Of a stretch of DNA of 64,000 bases, positions 54,096-62,746 are shown piece by piece. Positions within the stretch are counted from its first letter, which is position 1, and each line of letters begins with the position of its first letter. The notes beneath the pieces are model-generated. The model was given only the letters and a program-made list of their open reading frames with translations. It had not been told where the DNA came from and did not search any database. Source of the stretch: Pseudomonas marvdashtae (GTDB lineage Bacteria; Pseudomonadota; Gammaproteobacteria; Pseudomonadales; Pseudomonadaceae); contig NZ_JABWQX020000001.1 of the NCBI RefSeq assembly GCF_014268655.2, forward strand, positions 3,626,001 to 3,690,000, read 5' to 3'. A program made the translations under genes and the position numbers.

Positions 54096-55226
54096 ATGCG
54101 CAAATTTCTGTACCTGCTGTTTTCACTGGCCTTGATTGCCGCTCTGGTCACCTACGCACTGTGGACGACCGATCGTCCGGCGGGTCATTACCTGTCTGAC
54201 CTTCGGATAAACCTGGCGGTCGACCAGGGCACGCCGGCGGATCGAGGCAATCTGCTGGGCATCCAGCCTGAACTGTTTCCCACCGACTACCAAAGCCCGG
54301 AACGCCTGCATCGCAAGTTGGCGGCCTATCTGCAGACGGCTCGCGACCAAGGGTTTCTCAACGACAAGACCATCGTGGTCCTGCCAGAGCACATCGGCAC
54401 CTGGCTAATGGTCAGCGGTGAGAAAGACGAGGTGTACCAAGCCACCACGTTCAAGCAAGCCATGCATTGGCTGGCCGTCAGCAATCCGCTGGCTTTCATC
54501 CAAGCATTGGCCGGCGCCAAAGGCGATAGCCGCCTGGACGACGCCTACCTGCGCATGAAAGCAGCCACCATGGCTCATGATTACCAGGCGCTGTTCGGCG
54601 GGCTGGCCAAGGAATTCGGCGTGACCCTGGTGGCCGGCTCCATCGTGCTGCCCGAACCCAGCGTCAGCGAAGGCGAACTGAAGATCGGTCGCGGCGCGCT
54701 CTACAACAGCAGCCTGGTGTTCGGTCGCGATGGTCGGCCGATCGGCCAACCGCAGCGCCAACGACACCCGGTGTTTGACCAGCAGGAGGTGCTTGAGGCC
54801 GAGCACTCGGACGCGAGCCGAGTGATCGAGACCCCCGCGGGTCGCCTGGGCATACTGATCGGCAGCGACAGTTGGTACCCGCTTCATTATCGGCAGCTCA
54901 ACGAACAGGGCGCGCAATTGATCGCCGTGCCCGCTTTTGTCATGGGTCGCGACACGTGGGACAAGCCATGGAGCGGCTATAAAGGCCTGTCCACTCCGGA
55001 CGAAGTGAGCCTCAAGCCCGGCGAATTGACTGAAGGCCAAGCCTGGCTTCGCCTGACATTGACCAGCCAGTTGCCTATCAGCCAGGCGCGGGGCGGCGTC
55101 AGCGTGTTCTTGCGCGGGCAATTCTGGGACAACGGCAGCGCCGGCCAGAGCTTCATCAGCCACAACGGCGAGCAATTCTCCGATGGCCAATCCCGTGGCG
55201 CCCGCCTGCTGAACCTCTGGTTGTGA
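54096..55226 (+). CDS. Nitrilase-fold membrane-anchored protein lacking the catalytic Cys
   Basis: The product has 376 residues and one N-terminal membrane segment (YLLFSLALIAALVTYALW). The carbon-nitrogen hydrolase fold is recognisable: VVLPEHIG with Glu98, LVAGSIVLPEP, and LGILIGSDSWYP where the family normally has IC(Y/W)D. The Cys position is Gly256 and the usual Lys motif is also lost, so hydrolysis by the normal route is unlikely. It is followed directly by an AraC regulator gene. Confidence 0.75.
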   Translation: MRKFLYLLFSLALIAALVTYALWTTDRPAGHYLSDLRINLAVDQGTPADRGNLLGIQPELFPTDYQSPERLHRKLAAYLQTARDQGFLNDKTIVVLPEHIGTWLMVSGEKDEVYQATTFKQAMHWLAVSNPLAFIQALAGAKGDSRLDDAYLRMKAATMAHDYQALFGGLAKEFGVTLVAGSIVLPEPSVSEGELKIGRGALYNSSLVFGRDGRPIGQPQRQRHPVFDQQEVLEAEHSDASRVIETPAGRLGILIGSDSWYPLHYRQLNEQGAQLIAVPAFVMGRDTWDKPWSGYKGLSTPDEVSLKPGELTEGQAWLRLTLTSQLPISQARGGVSVFLRGQFWDNGSAGQSFISHNGEQFSDGQSRGARLLNLWL

Positions 55227-55228
55227 AC

Positions 55229-56266
55229 ATGAAGCTGCAACCGATGCGCCTGGGTGACCTGTCCGTAGGCTTCGTCCACAGCCTCGCTGACGCAGTGGCC
55301 AGCCACGGACAGGATCCCCAGCCATTGCTCGAACAATACGGCCTCGATGCGGCACGCCTGGCCGAGCCCGGGGCTCGCCTGTCGATTCCGCGCTACATGC
55401 GCCTGGGCCACGCTGCGATCCAATTGACCGAAGATCCCGCCCTGGGATTGCGCATGGGTCAGTTCAGCCGCTTGAGCCAAGCCGGGCTGGCCGGCGTCAC
55501 CGCGGCCCAGGCGCCGAATGTACGCGAAGCCGCGCGCTGCATGATCCGTTTCGAGCCGCTGTACGGGTCCAACTATCGTGGGCAGTCGAGTTTCCATGAG
55601 GACACCCGAGGCGCGTGGCTGCGGTTCTATTCCATCAGCCCGTATAACGCCTACAACCGCTTCGTCGTCGATTCCATTATCGCTGGCTGGCTCCAGCAAT
55701 TGTCCAGCGTGAGCAATGTCGCGCTGCCCGCCGAACACATCGATATCGAGTTCCAGGAACCTGCCTATGCGCAGGCCTATCGGGTCTTGGGCGATTGCCA
55801 CATCCAGTTCGGTGCCGAGCAGAACCAACTGCGCCTTGGCCTGGAAAGCCTCGCCCAGCGCAATCCACAACATTGCCCAAGCACCTGGCGGCACCTGATC
55901 CAATTATGTGAACGGGAGCTGGAGCAACTGACTCGCACCCGCACCCTGCGCGAGCGCATCATCCAGTTGCTTGGGCCGCTACTCAGCGGCGGACGGGAGC
56001 CGGGTCTTGAAGAAGTGGCGACACGCCTGAAGCTGCCGACCTGGACGTTGCGTCGCAAACTGGCTGAAGAAGGTACGCAATTCAGGGCGATCCTCAACGA
56101 CACCCGCCGAGACCTCGCCATGACGTACATTCGCGACACGGAACTGGCATTCGGGGAAATCGCCTACTTGCTCGGGTTCGCCTCGGCCGAAGCGTTTCAA
56201 CGCGCCTTCAAGCGCTGGAACCACCAGACGCCTGGAGAGTTTCGCCGCAGTCGCAAGGGAGCGTGA
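55229..56266 (+). CDS. AraC family transcriptional regulator (OruR/ArgR-like N-terminal domain)
   Basis: The product has 345 residues. The N-terminal Arabinose_bd-type domain (residues about 15-200) and the C-terminal double helix-turn-helix (PGLEEVATRLKLPTWTLRRK, then EIAYLLGFASAEAFQRAFKR) are clear. The preceding stop overlaps an in-frame GTG at 55223; the ATG at 55229 is as likely. It is probably co-transcribed with the nitrilase-fold gene and may control it. Confidence 0.9.
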   Translation: MKLQPMRLGDLSVGFVHSLADAVASHGQDPQPLLEQYGLDAARLAEPGARLSIPRYMRLGHAAIQLTEDPALGLRMGQFSRLSQAGLAGVTAAQAPNVREAARCMIRFEPLYGSNYRGQSSFHEDTRGAWLRFYSISPYNAYNRFVVDSIIAGWLQQLSSVSNVALPAEHIDIEFQEPAYAQAYRVLGDCHIQFGAEQNQLRLGLESLAQRNPQHCPSTWRHLIQLCERELEQLTRTRTLRERIIQLLGPLLSGGREPGLEEVATRLKLPTWTLRRKLAEEGTQFRAILNDTRRDLAMTYIRDTELAFGEIAYLLGFASAEAFQRAFKRWNHQTPGEFRRSRKGA

Positions 56267-56307
56267 GCTGCGCAGCGTGCCGTACGGTCTGCAATTAACC
56301 TGCGCGC

Positions 56308-56394
56308 CTACAGCTCCGTCGCATCTTCGGCGGGCTCCAATGGGTCCAGCTCATACGCCTGATATTCCAGCAGCTCTTCCTGATAATCGTCCAT
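56308..56394 (-). CDS. 28-residue acidic small protein
   Basis: The ATG at 56394 follows a very good ribosome binding site (GGAAGGA, six bases before). The peptide reads MDDYQEELLEYQ at the start and ends PLEPAEDATEL; it is strongly acidic. The in-frame reading upstream to 56490 has no better start. It is too short for most gene callers. The function is unknown and expression is inferred from the ribosome binding site. Confidence 0.55.
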   Translation of the reverse strand: MDDYQEELLEYQAYELDPLEPAEDATEL

Positions 56395-56564
56395 TACGTA
56401 TCCTTCCCATAAATGTTGAAACCGAGGGTCTAATGGCCTCGAATCAGCATAAAGCTGCTTTATGAACAAAACATGAAGCCGAGGCTTCATGAATTAAACG
56501 TAGCACAGCGTTGGGAAATTAATGAATGAAGTGTGGCAAGGGATTACAACCCCGCCACCACAAC

Positions 56565-57449
56565 TCAGGACGCCGGAAGTGGCTGGATTGGCTCGGAGGG
56601 AAGCGGCAAGGAACTGGCCGGTGACGGAGTGACGGTTTCCGTCGACGAAGGCGCGTAGGACTCCGGCTCGCCAGGGGCGATCGGCGCAGGCTCGACTGGC
56701 GGCGTGACCGGCTCCGACACGGCAGGAGCGGGCTCCAGAGGCGCCGGCGCAACTTCTTGGACCGGTGCCAAAGGTACTGGCGCAAGCGCCGGTTGAGGGG
56801 CCTGTAGCGCGGCCGGCTCAGGAGCGGGCATCGCCGCGGCCGGTTCGGCCTTTGATTCCGGAACGCCCAGCTCGGTCTTGGGTTTTTCGAGGTTCTCGGT
56901 GGGCTTCTTCGTTTCCTTCGCTTCCGGAGGCAGGAACGCCTCCACCAGCGTAAAGAAACGCTCATAGAACTTGTCCGCCGACACCGTTTCGCTGGCGACC
57001 TTGACCATCGAATCGTCCGAGGAGCCAATCGGCATCGACACCGATCCCAGTACACCCACGCCCAAGCTGGCGGAGTTGTTGGTTTTCTTCAGGGCGTAGC
57101 GGTCCTGCAAGGCGTTGGCGAACAGGGTCGCCCGATGCCCTGGACCGCCGTCTTCGGCGCAGACCAGGTTGAAGCTGATCTCCATATGGGTATCGCCGGT
57201 TTGCTGGAAGCTCTTGTGGCCGCTGACCAGTTTAGGGTCGCTGCTGGTGATGATGTAGCCCTGGCTGAGCAGCGCACGACGCCCTGCTTCACAGGTCGCC
57301 ACATCAGTCACTGAATAAGTACGCGAAAACGTGCCCGAATCATCGAAGTTTTCATGCTCGTAGATGGCGGCTTTCTTGGAGGAACAACCGGCGGCAACCG
57401 CCAGCAGCAAGGCCAGCCCAACGGTGCGCATGTGAAATGATCTGAACAT
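56565..57449 (-). CDS. DUF2242 family lipoprotein
   Basis: The product has 294 residues from the ATG at 57449 with AGGA six bases upstream. A lipoprotein signal ends in LLAVAAGC. The DUF2242 part covers residues about 25-160 (SRTYSVTDVATCEAGRRALL, HMEISFNLVCAEDGG). The C-terminal 120 residues are low-complexity Pro/Ala/Glu-rich and look like a linker across the periplasm. The function is unknown. Confidence 0.85.
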   Translation of the reverse strand: MFRSFHMRTVGLALLLAVAAGCSSKKAAIYEHENFDDSGTFSRTYSVTDVATCEAGRRALLSQGYIITSSDPKLVSGHKSFQQTGDTHMEISFNLVCAEDGGPGHRATLFANALQDRYALKKTNNSASLGVGVLGSVSMPIGSSDDSMVKVASETVSADKFYERFFTLVEAFLPPEAKETKKPTENLEKPKTELGVPESKAEPAAAMPAPEPAALQAPQPALAPVPLAPVQEVAPAPLEPAPAVSEPVTPPVEPAPIAPGEPESYAPSSTETVTPSPASSLPLPSEPIQPLPAS

Positions 57450-57618
57450 TGAACATCCTGAGGAAAACAATCCGGGGCGTATTGTGCAATAGAACGCTGC
57501 CGGGCAGCGTGGGTATCTCGCCCCAAAGGGATTACAAGTCTACGGGGGGTTTGCTGCGGGAAAAAGACTCAATCTCGATGAATCGATGAACATCCCTGTG
57601 GTGGCAATACACAGATAC

Positions 57619-57647
57619 AAAAAGACCCCGGCCTTTCGGTCGGGGTC
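57619..57647 (-). terminator. ppiD terminator
   Basis: On the minus strand GACCCCG (57641-57647) pairs with CGGGGTC (57624-57630) and five T residues follow (57619-57623). It lies 24 bases after the ppiD stop. Confidence 0.9.
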
Positions 57648-57670
57648 TGGTGGGCAATGCATCAAGAACG

Positions 57671-59542
57671 TCAGAAACGCTTGATGTCCGCCTGGTTTTC
57701 CAACTGCTTGCGATAGGCCGCGAAGTCTTGCTGGCCGACGCGTGAAGCGAGGTAGCGGCGATATTCGGCCTTTTCTTCCTCGGTCGGTGCCGCAGCTTCG
57801 TTCACACCGTTCAAGCGCAGGACCGTCAGGCTGCCGTCAGGCAGCGTCACGCTGGCGAACGTCGGCTTGCCCTTCGCTTCGGGCTTGGGCATGCGGAACA
57901 CCGCCTGCAGCACGGCAGGATCAATGCCTTCCTGGCTACGGGTGGCCGCTTCGACGGCTTTCCAGCTCTGGCCATTGATCGGTTTGTCCAGTGCAGTCTT
58001 GCCATCGCGCAGGCTGGCAATCAGCTCATCGGCCTGGGTCTTGGAAGCCGAGCTGGCATGTTCCTTGGTCAACTGGGCGCGAATAGGCCCGGCGACTTTG
58101 TCCAGCGGCAGTTGCTCAGGCTTGCGGTGCTCCTTGGCACGCAGCACCACGACGGTCTCCGGATCCAGCTCGATGGCGGTGCTGTTGGCACCCTCCTCCA
58201 GCACTTCCGGGCTGAACGCAGCGGTGACCACGGCACGGTTAGCCGCAATCCCTTCACCGCCCTCACGACCGAACGGCGCCGACGTGTGAACGGTCAGCTT
58301 CAAGTCCTGGGCCGGCTGTGCCAAGTCGGAAGCCTCGAACGAGGCATCTTCCAGCTGTTTGGTCGCCTCGACAAAACGCTGCTCCACTTGCTGGGTCTTC
58401 AGGTCGCGGGTCAGCTTGTCCTTCAGGCTCGCAAAGCTCGGGACCTCAGGTGCTTCGACTCCCAGCAGCTTGATCAGGTGCAGGCCGAAATCGGTGCGTA
58501 CCGGTGCCGATACCTGATCCTTGTTCAAGGCATACAGCGCCTTCTCGAACTCCGGATCGTAAACGCCCGGACCGGCAAAGCCCAGGTCGCCACCGTTGTT
58601 GGCTGAGCCCGGATCCTGGGAGAACTCCTTCGCCAAGGCTTCAAACGACTCGCCCTTGGCCAGTCGAGCCTGGATTTCGTCGATCTTCGCCTTGGCCTGG
58701 GCCTCGGTGACCTTGTCGTTCACTTCGATCAGGATGTGCGCAGCCCGACGCTGTTCGGACAGGTTGGCGATTTCTTTCTGATAGGCCGCTTGCAGCTCCT
58801 CGTCCTTGACGGTGACTTGGTCGAAGAAAGAGGCTTTTTTCAGCTCTACGTAATCGATGACCACCTGATCAGGCGTCATGAACTCCTTGGCATGCTGGTC
58901 GTAGTAGGCCTTGACCTCATCATCGGTCACCTTCACAGCCGATGGGTCCGCCTTGATGGATAGCGTCGCAAAGTCGCGGGTCTGCTTCTCCAACCGGGCA
59001 AATGCCAACACCTGGGCATCAGTGACAAAGCCACTGCCAGCCAGGCCGGCGCGCAGTTGGCCGATCAGCATTTCCTGCGTCAGCATCTGACGGAACTGCA
59101 AACGACCGTAACCCAACTGACGGATCACCTGGTCGAAACGCTCAGGGCTGAATTTGCCGTCGACCTGGAACTCAGGCGTCTGCAGGATCACTTGGTCCAG
59201 CGCGGCTTCGGAGAAAGTGAATTTAGCGTCATGTGCGCCTTGCAACAGCAGCTTGCGATCGATCAGGCCCTTGAGGGCCGAGTCGCGCAGCATTTTCTCG
59301 TCCAGCAAGGAAGCGTCGAAATCCTTGCCCAGCTGTTGCATGAGCTGACGGCGTTGCATATCTACCGCTTGGGTCAGCTCGTTCTGGCTGATTTCTTCGC
59401 CATTGACCTTGGCCGCGTCATTGCTGCTGGTGGTGGCTTGAAAAATGGCTTCGAAACCGGTCAACGCCATCAATGCGACGATGATCCCGATGATGGTCTT
59501 GGCAATCCAGCCTTGTGAATTGTCCCTGATATTCTGCAGCAT
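57671..59542 (-). CDS. ppiD: Periplasmic folding chaperone PpiD (SurA_N/parvulin)
   Basis: The product has 623 residues. A single N-terminal membrane anchor (TIIGIIVALMALTGFEAIF) is followed by a SurA_N-like domain and a parvulin domain (RRAAHILIEVNDKVTEAQAK, then GGDLGFAGPGVYDPEFEKAL). PpiD stays at the inner membrane near the Sec translocon and helps newly exported outer membrane proteins. Its place after hupB, lon and clpX is conserved in pseudomonads. Confidence 0.95.
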   Translation of the reverse strand: MLQNIRDNSQGWIAKTIIGIIVALMALTGFEAIFQATTSSNDAAKVNGEEISQNELTQAVDMQRRQLMQQLGKDFDASLLDEKMLRDSALKGLIDRKLLLQGAHDAKFTFSEAALDQVILQTPEFQVDGKFSPERFDQVIRQLGYGRLQFRQMLTQEMLIGQLRAGLAGSGFVTDAQVLAFARLEKQTRDFATLSIKADPSAVKVTDDEVKAYYDQHAKEFMTPDQVVIDYVELKKASFFDQVTVKDEELQAAYQKEIANLSEQRRAAHILIEVNDKVTEAQAKAKIDEIQARLAKGESFEALAKEFSQDPGSANNGGDLGFAGPGVYDPEFEKALYALNKDQVSAPVRTDFGLHLIKLLGVEAPEVPSFASLKDKLTRDLKTQQVEQRFVEATKQLEDASFEASDLAQPAQDLKLTVHTSAPFGREGGEGIAANRAVVTAAFSPEVLEEGANSTAIELDPETVVVLRAKEHRKPEQLPLDKVAGPIRAQLTKEHASSASKTQADELIASLRDGKTALDKPINGQSWKAVEAATRSQEGIDPAVLQAVFRMPKPEAKGKPTFASVTLPDGSLTVLRLNGVNEAAAPTEEEKAEYRRYLASRVGQQDFAAYRKQLENQADIKRF

Positions 59543-59644
59543 GCGTCCCCCAGAAACGGTTGAACTTCAAATTTAGGCAACCGTGGAGCGTGGGTAGAAT
59601 CCGGATAGAAGAAAGGCGCATCCGAGGATGCGCCTTCTCGTAAC

Positions 59645-59719
59645 TGGCGGAGCGGACCGGGCTCGAACCCGCGAGCCCTGGCGTGACAGCCCGGTAGTTA
59701 CCGGACGCATTACCGCTCC
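59645..59719 (-). pseudogene. Decayed tRNA-Asp(GTC)-like gene
   Basis: The 75-base element has a perfect 7-base acceptor stem (GGAGCGG/CCGCTCC), an encoded CCA end, an anticodon loop CTGTCAC (GTC) and a GGGTTCGAGCCC T-arm. Compared with a normal tRNA-Asp (77 bases), the anticodon stem carries two mismatches (CCGGG against GCCAG), the T-stem one, and the D-arm cannot form. Instead CCGGTA-AC-TACCGG is a perfect hairpin. It is either a pseudogene or a tRNA-like element. It lies between ppiD and hupB. Confidence 0.75.
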
Positions 59720-59766
59720 GCTGCCAAGCCAGGCATGACCCCGACCCGGATAAACTCAGTGAAACC

Positions 59767-60039
59767 TTAGTTAACGGCTTCTTTCAGTGCTTTACCAGCT
59801 TTGAAGCCTGGCTTTTTGGCGGCAGCGATCTGCAGCGTCTTGCCGGTCTGCGGGTTGCGACCAACACGAGCTGGACGATCGGTAACGGAGAACGTACCGA
59901 AACCAACCAGAACAACAGAGTCGCCAGCCTTGAGAGCGCCAGTGACGGATTCGATTACAGCGTCCAGCGCACGGCCAGCAGCAGCTTTCGGGATATCAGC
60001 GGATGCAGCGATAGCATCAATCAGTTCCGACTTGTTCAC
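59767..60039 (-). CDS. hupB: DNA-binding protein HU-beta
   Basis: This 90-residue HU-family protein has [19 protein letters not shown] at the start and the DNA-binding arm [20 protein letters not shown]. The start codon is GTG at 60039, with GGGGA eight bases upstream. HU compacts and bends DNA. It lies between lon and the tRNA-like element, its usual place. Confidence 0.97.
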   Translation of the reverse strand: MNKSELIDAIAASADIPKAAAGRALDAVIESVTGALKAGDSVVLVGFGTFSVTDRPARVGRNPQTGKTLQIAAAKKPGFKAGKALKEAVN

Positions 60040-60188
60040 TCTAAGTCCCCTTATATCTATTTTGAGATGATTCTAAGTTTTTTTGGTGAAAGCAAAAACG
60101 AGTGCTGAATGGCCTGCAGACACTTAAGAGCCGCTTTATAACAAGGGCTCTAAAAAACTGTCAAGGAAGCCCCCCAGGCAAATGCGTA

Positions 60189-62585
60189 TTAATGCGTGCT
60201 AATTCTTTCCTTAGAGTCAGACTCTCGCTTTTCTTCCTTCGCGACAATCTCCGGAGCCACATCCGGCAAGGGCTCCGGCGCGTATTGCAGCGCAATTTGC
60301 AGGACCTCGTCAATCCATTTAACCGGTTTGATCTGAAGATCCTGCTTGATGTTGTCAGGAATTTCCTTCAGATCACGGACATTCTCTTCTGGAATGATCA
60401 CGATCTTGATCCCGCCACGGTGAGCCGCCAGCAGTTTTTCCTTCAGGCCACCGATCGCCAACACCTGTCCGCGCAGGGTGATTTCGCCTGTCATGGCAAC
60501 ATCCGCACGCACCGGAATACCAGTCAACGCAGAAACCAGGGCGGTGCACATACCCACGCCAGCACTCGGTCCGTCCTTGGGTGTCGCCCCCTCCGGCATA
60601 TGGATGTGGGTATCGCGTTTCTCGTGGAAATCCAAGGGGATGCCCAGGCTACGCGCGCGGCTGCGGACAACCGTCAACGCCGCGGTGATCGATTCCACCA
60701 TCACATCACCGAGGGAACCGGTCTTGATCAATTGCCCTTTGCCCGGTACCACAGCGGCTTCGATGGTGAGCAATTCGCCGCCAACTTGCGTCCACGCCAG
60801 GCCTGTTACCTGACCGATCTGATCCTGCTGCTCGGCCAGGCCGTAGCGGAATTTACGCACGCCAAGGAAGTGCTCCAGCAAGTCCGCCGTCACCTTGACC
60901 GCGAAGCGTTTTTCCAGCGCATGTTCCTTCACCGCCTTGCGGCAGACCTTGGCGATTTGTCGCTCCAGGCCACGCACACCGGCTTCGCGGGTGTAGTAAC
61001 GAATGATGTCGCGAATCGCTTCCTCGTCGAATTCCAACTCGCCCTTCTTCAAGCCGTTGGCCTGGATCTGCTTGGGCGAAAGGTATTTGACGGCAATGTT
61101 GATCTTCTCGTCTTCGGTATAGCCAGGAAGACGAATCACCTCCATCCGGTCCAGCAGCGCTGGCGGGATATTCATGGAGTTGGAGGTGCAGAGGAACATC
61201 ACATCCGACAAGTCGTAGTCGACTTCCAGATAGTGGTCGTTGAAATTGTGATTCTGCTCGGGATCGAGCACTTCCAGCAACGCAGATGCGGGATCGCCGC
61301 GCATATCGCTGCCCATCTTGTCGATTTCATCCAAAAGGAACAATGGGTTGCGCACGCCAACCTTTGTCATCTTTTGAATCAATCTTCCCGGCATAGACCC
61401 GATGTAGGTGCGGCGATGACCACGGATTTCGGCTTCGTCGCGCACGCCACCGAGGGCCATGCGAACGAATTTACGGTTGGTTGCGTGGGCAATTGATTCC
61501 GCCAAGGAGGTTTTACCCACCCCCGGAGGACCGACCAGGCACAGAACCGGACCACGAATTTTCTTCACGCGCTTCTGCACGGCGAGGTATTCAAGGATGC
61601 GTTCCTTGACCTCTTCCAGGCCGTAATGGTCGGCATCCAGGATGTCTTCGGCACGCGCCAGATCGAGGCGCACCTTGCTCTGGGCTTTCCACGGCACCTG
61701 GACCAGCCAGTCGATGTAGGAGCGCACCACGGTGGCCTCGGCTGACATCGGCGACATTTGCTTGAGCTTGTTCAGCTCGGCCTGGGCCTTGGCAAGGGCA
61801 TCCTTCGGCAGGCCAGCGGCATCGATGCGCTTTTTCAGCTCTTCGATCTCGTTGTGACCTTCATCGCCATCGCCGAGCTCTTTCTGAATCGCCTTCATCT
61901 GCTCGTTCAGGTAGTACTCGCGCTGGCTGCGCTCCATCTGCTTCTTGACCCGACCGCGAATGCGCTTCTCGACCTGCAACAGGTCGATCTCACCGTCGAG
62001 TAGCGCCAGTACGTGCTCGACGCGCGCCGACAGGTCGATGATTTCGAGGATTTCCTGTTTCTGCTCGATCTTGAGGGCCATGTGGGCCGCCATCGTATCG
62101 ACCAGGCGTCCGGGTTCATCGATGCTGTTAAGCGACGACAGCACCTCGGCAGGCACCTTCTTGCCCAACTGCACGTACTGTTCGAACTGCGACAGCAGGC
62201 TGCGGACAAACACCTCGGATTCACGCTCCGGCGCATCGACTTCATCGATCAACGAGACTTCGGCACGGCAATGACCGTCCACTTCGCTGAAACGCTCGAC
62301 CGAACCACGCTGCTCGCCCTCAACCAGCACCTTAACGGTGCCGTCAGGGAGCTTGAGCAGTTGCAGGACCGTTGCAATCGTACCTACGCGATAAAGTGCC
62401 TCTTCACCGGGATCGTCGTCGGCAGGATTTCTCTGAGCGATCAGAAGAATCTGCTTATCACCCGTCATCGCGGCCTCAAGGGCTTCGATGGACTTCTCGC
62501 GCCCCACGAACAGCGGGATAACCATGTGCGGATACACCACGACATCGCGCAATGGCAGGAGAGGCAATTCGATGGTTGTCTTCAT
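60189..62585 (-). CDS. lon: ATP-dependent Lon protease
   Basis: This 798-residue protein is the normal full length. N-terminal substrate-binding domain, then AAA+ with Walker A GPPGVGKTSL, then the protease domain with the Ser of the catalytic dyad in DGPSAGVGM and the Lys in GGLKEKLLAAHRGG. The start at 62585 is preceded by GAGG; a longer frame to 62705 lacks support. Lon degrades damaged and regulatory proteins. Confidence 0.97.
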   Translation of the reverse strand: MKTTIELPLLPLRDVVVYPHMVIPLFVGREKSIEALEAAMTGDKQILLIAQRNPADDDPGEEALYRVGTIATVLQLLKLPDGTVKVLVEGEQRGSVERFSEVDGHCRAEVSLIDEVDAPERESEVFVRSLLSQFEQYVQLGKKVPAEVLSSLNSIDEPGRLVDTMAAHMALKIEQKQEILEIIDLSARVEHVLALLDGEIDLLQVEKRIRGRVKKQMERSQREYYLNEQMKAIQKELGDGDEGHNEIEELKKRIDAAGLPKDALAKAQAELNKLKQMSPMSAEATVVRSYIDWLVQVPWKAQSKVRLDLARAEDILDADHYGLEEVKERILEYLAVQKRVKKIRGPVLCLVGPPGVGKTSLAESIAHATNRKFVRMALGGVRDEAEIRGHRRTYIGSMPGRLIQKMTKVGVRNPLFLLDEIDKMGSDMRGDPASALLEVLDPEQNHNFNDHYLEVDYDLSDVMFLCTSNSMNIPPALLDRMEVIRLPGYTEDEKINIAVKYLSPKQIQANGLKKGELEFDEEAIRDIIRYYTREAGVRGLERQIAKVCRKAVKEHALEKRFAVKVTADLLEHFLGVRKFRYGLAEQQDQIGQVTGLAWTQVGGELLTIEAAVVPGKGQLIKTGSLGDVMVESITAALTVVRSRARSLGIPLDFHEKRDTHIHMPEGATPKDGPSAGVGMCTALVSALTGIPVRADVAMTGEITLRGQVLAIGGLKEKLLAAHRGGIKIVIIPEENVRDLKEIPDNIKQDLQIKPVKWIDEVLQIALQYAPEPLPDVAPEIVAKEEKRESDSKERISTH

Positions 62586-62704
62586 GATTTCGCCTCTACG
62601 GCGGCCATAAGGCCGTAAACAGATGGAAGTAAGCTTGAAACCAAGATGGGGGCAGCCTTTAAAAAAAACAAGCGCTAAGACACGTCTAAAACGCGCTAAT
62701 AGCA

Positions 62705-62724
62705 AAGGGGCCCGAAGGCCCCTT
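62705..62724 (-). terminator. clpX terminator
   Basis: AAGGGGCC and GGCCCCTT form a perfect 8-base stem (62705-62712 with 62717-62724) and CGAA loop, 22 bases after the clpX stop. On the minus strand a TTTGCTATT tail follows. Confidence 0.75.
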
Positions 62725-62746
62725 CTTTATTTCGGCACCTGGACGC

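Noticed and set aside
60102..61496. 464-codon plus-strand frame opposite lon
   Set aside because: It mirrors the lon codons, is rich in His/Gln/Arg and has no recognisable motif. Lon is certain on the other strand.
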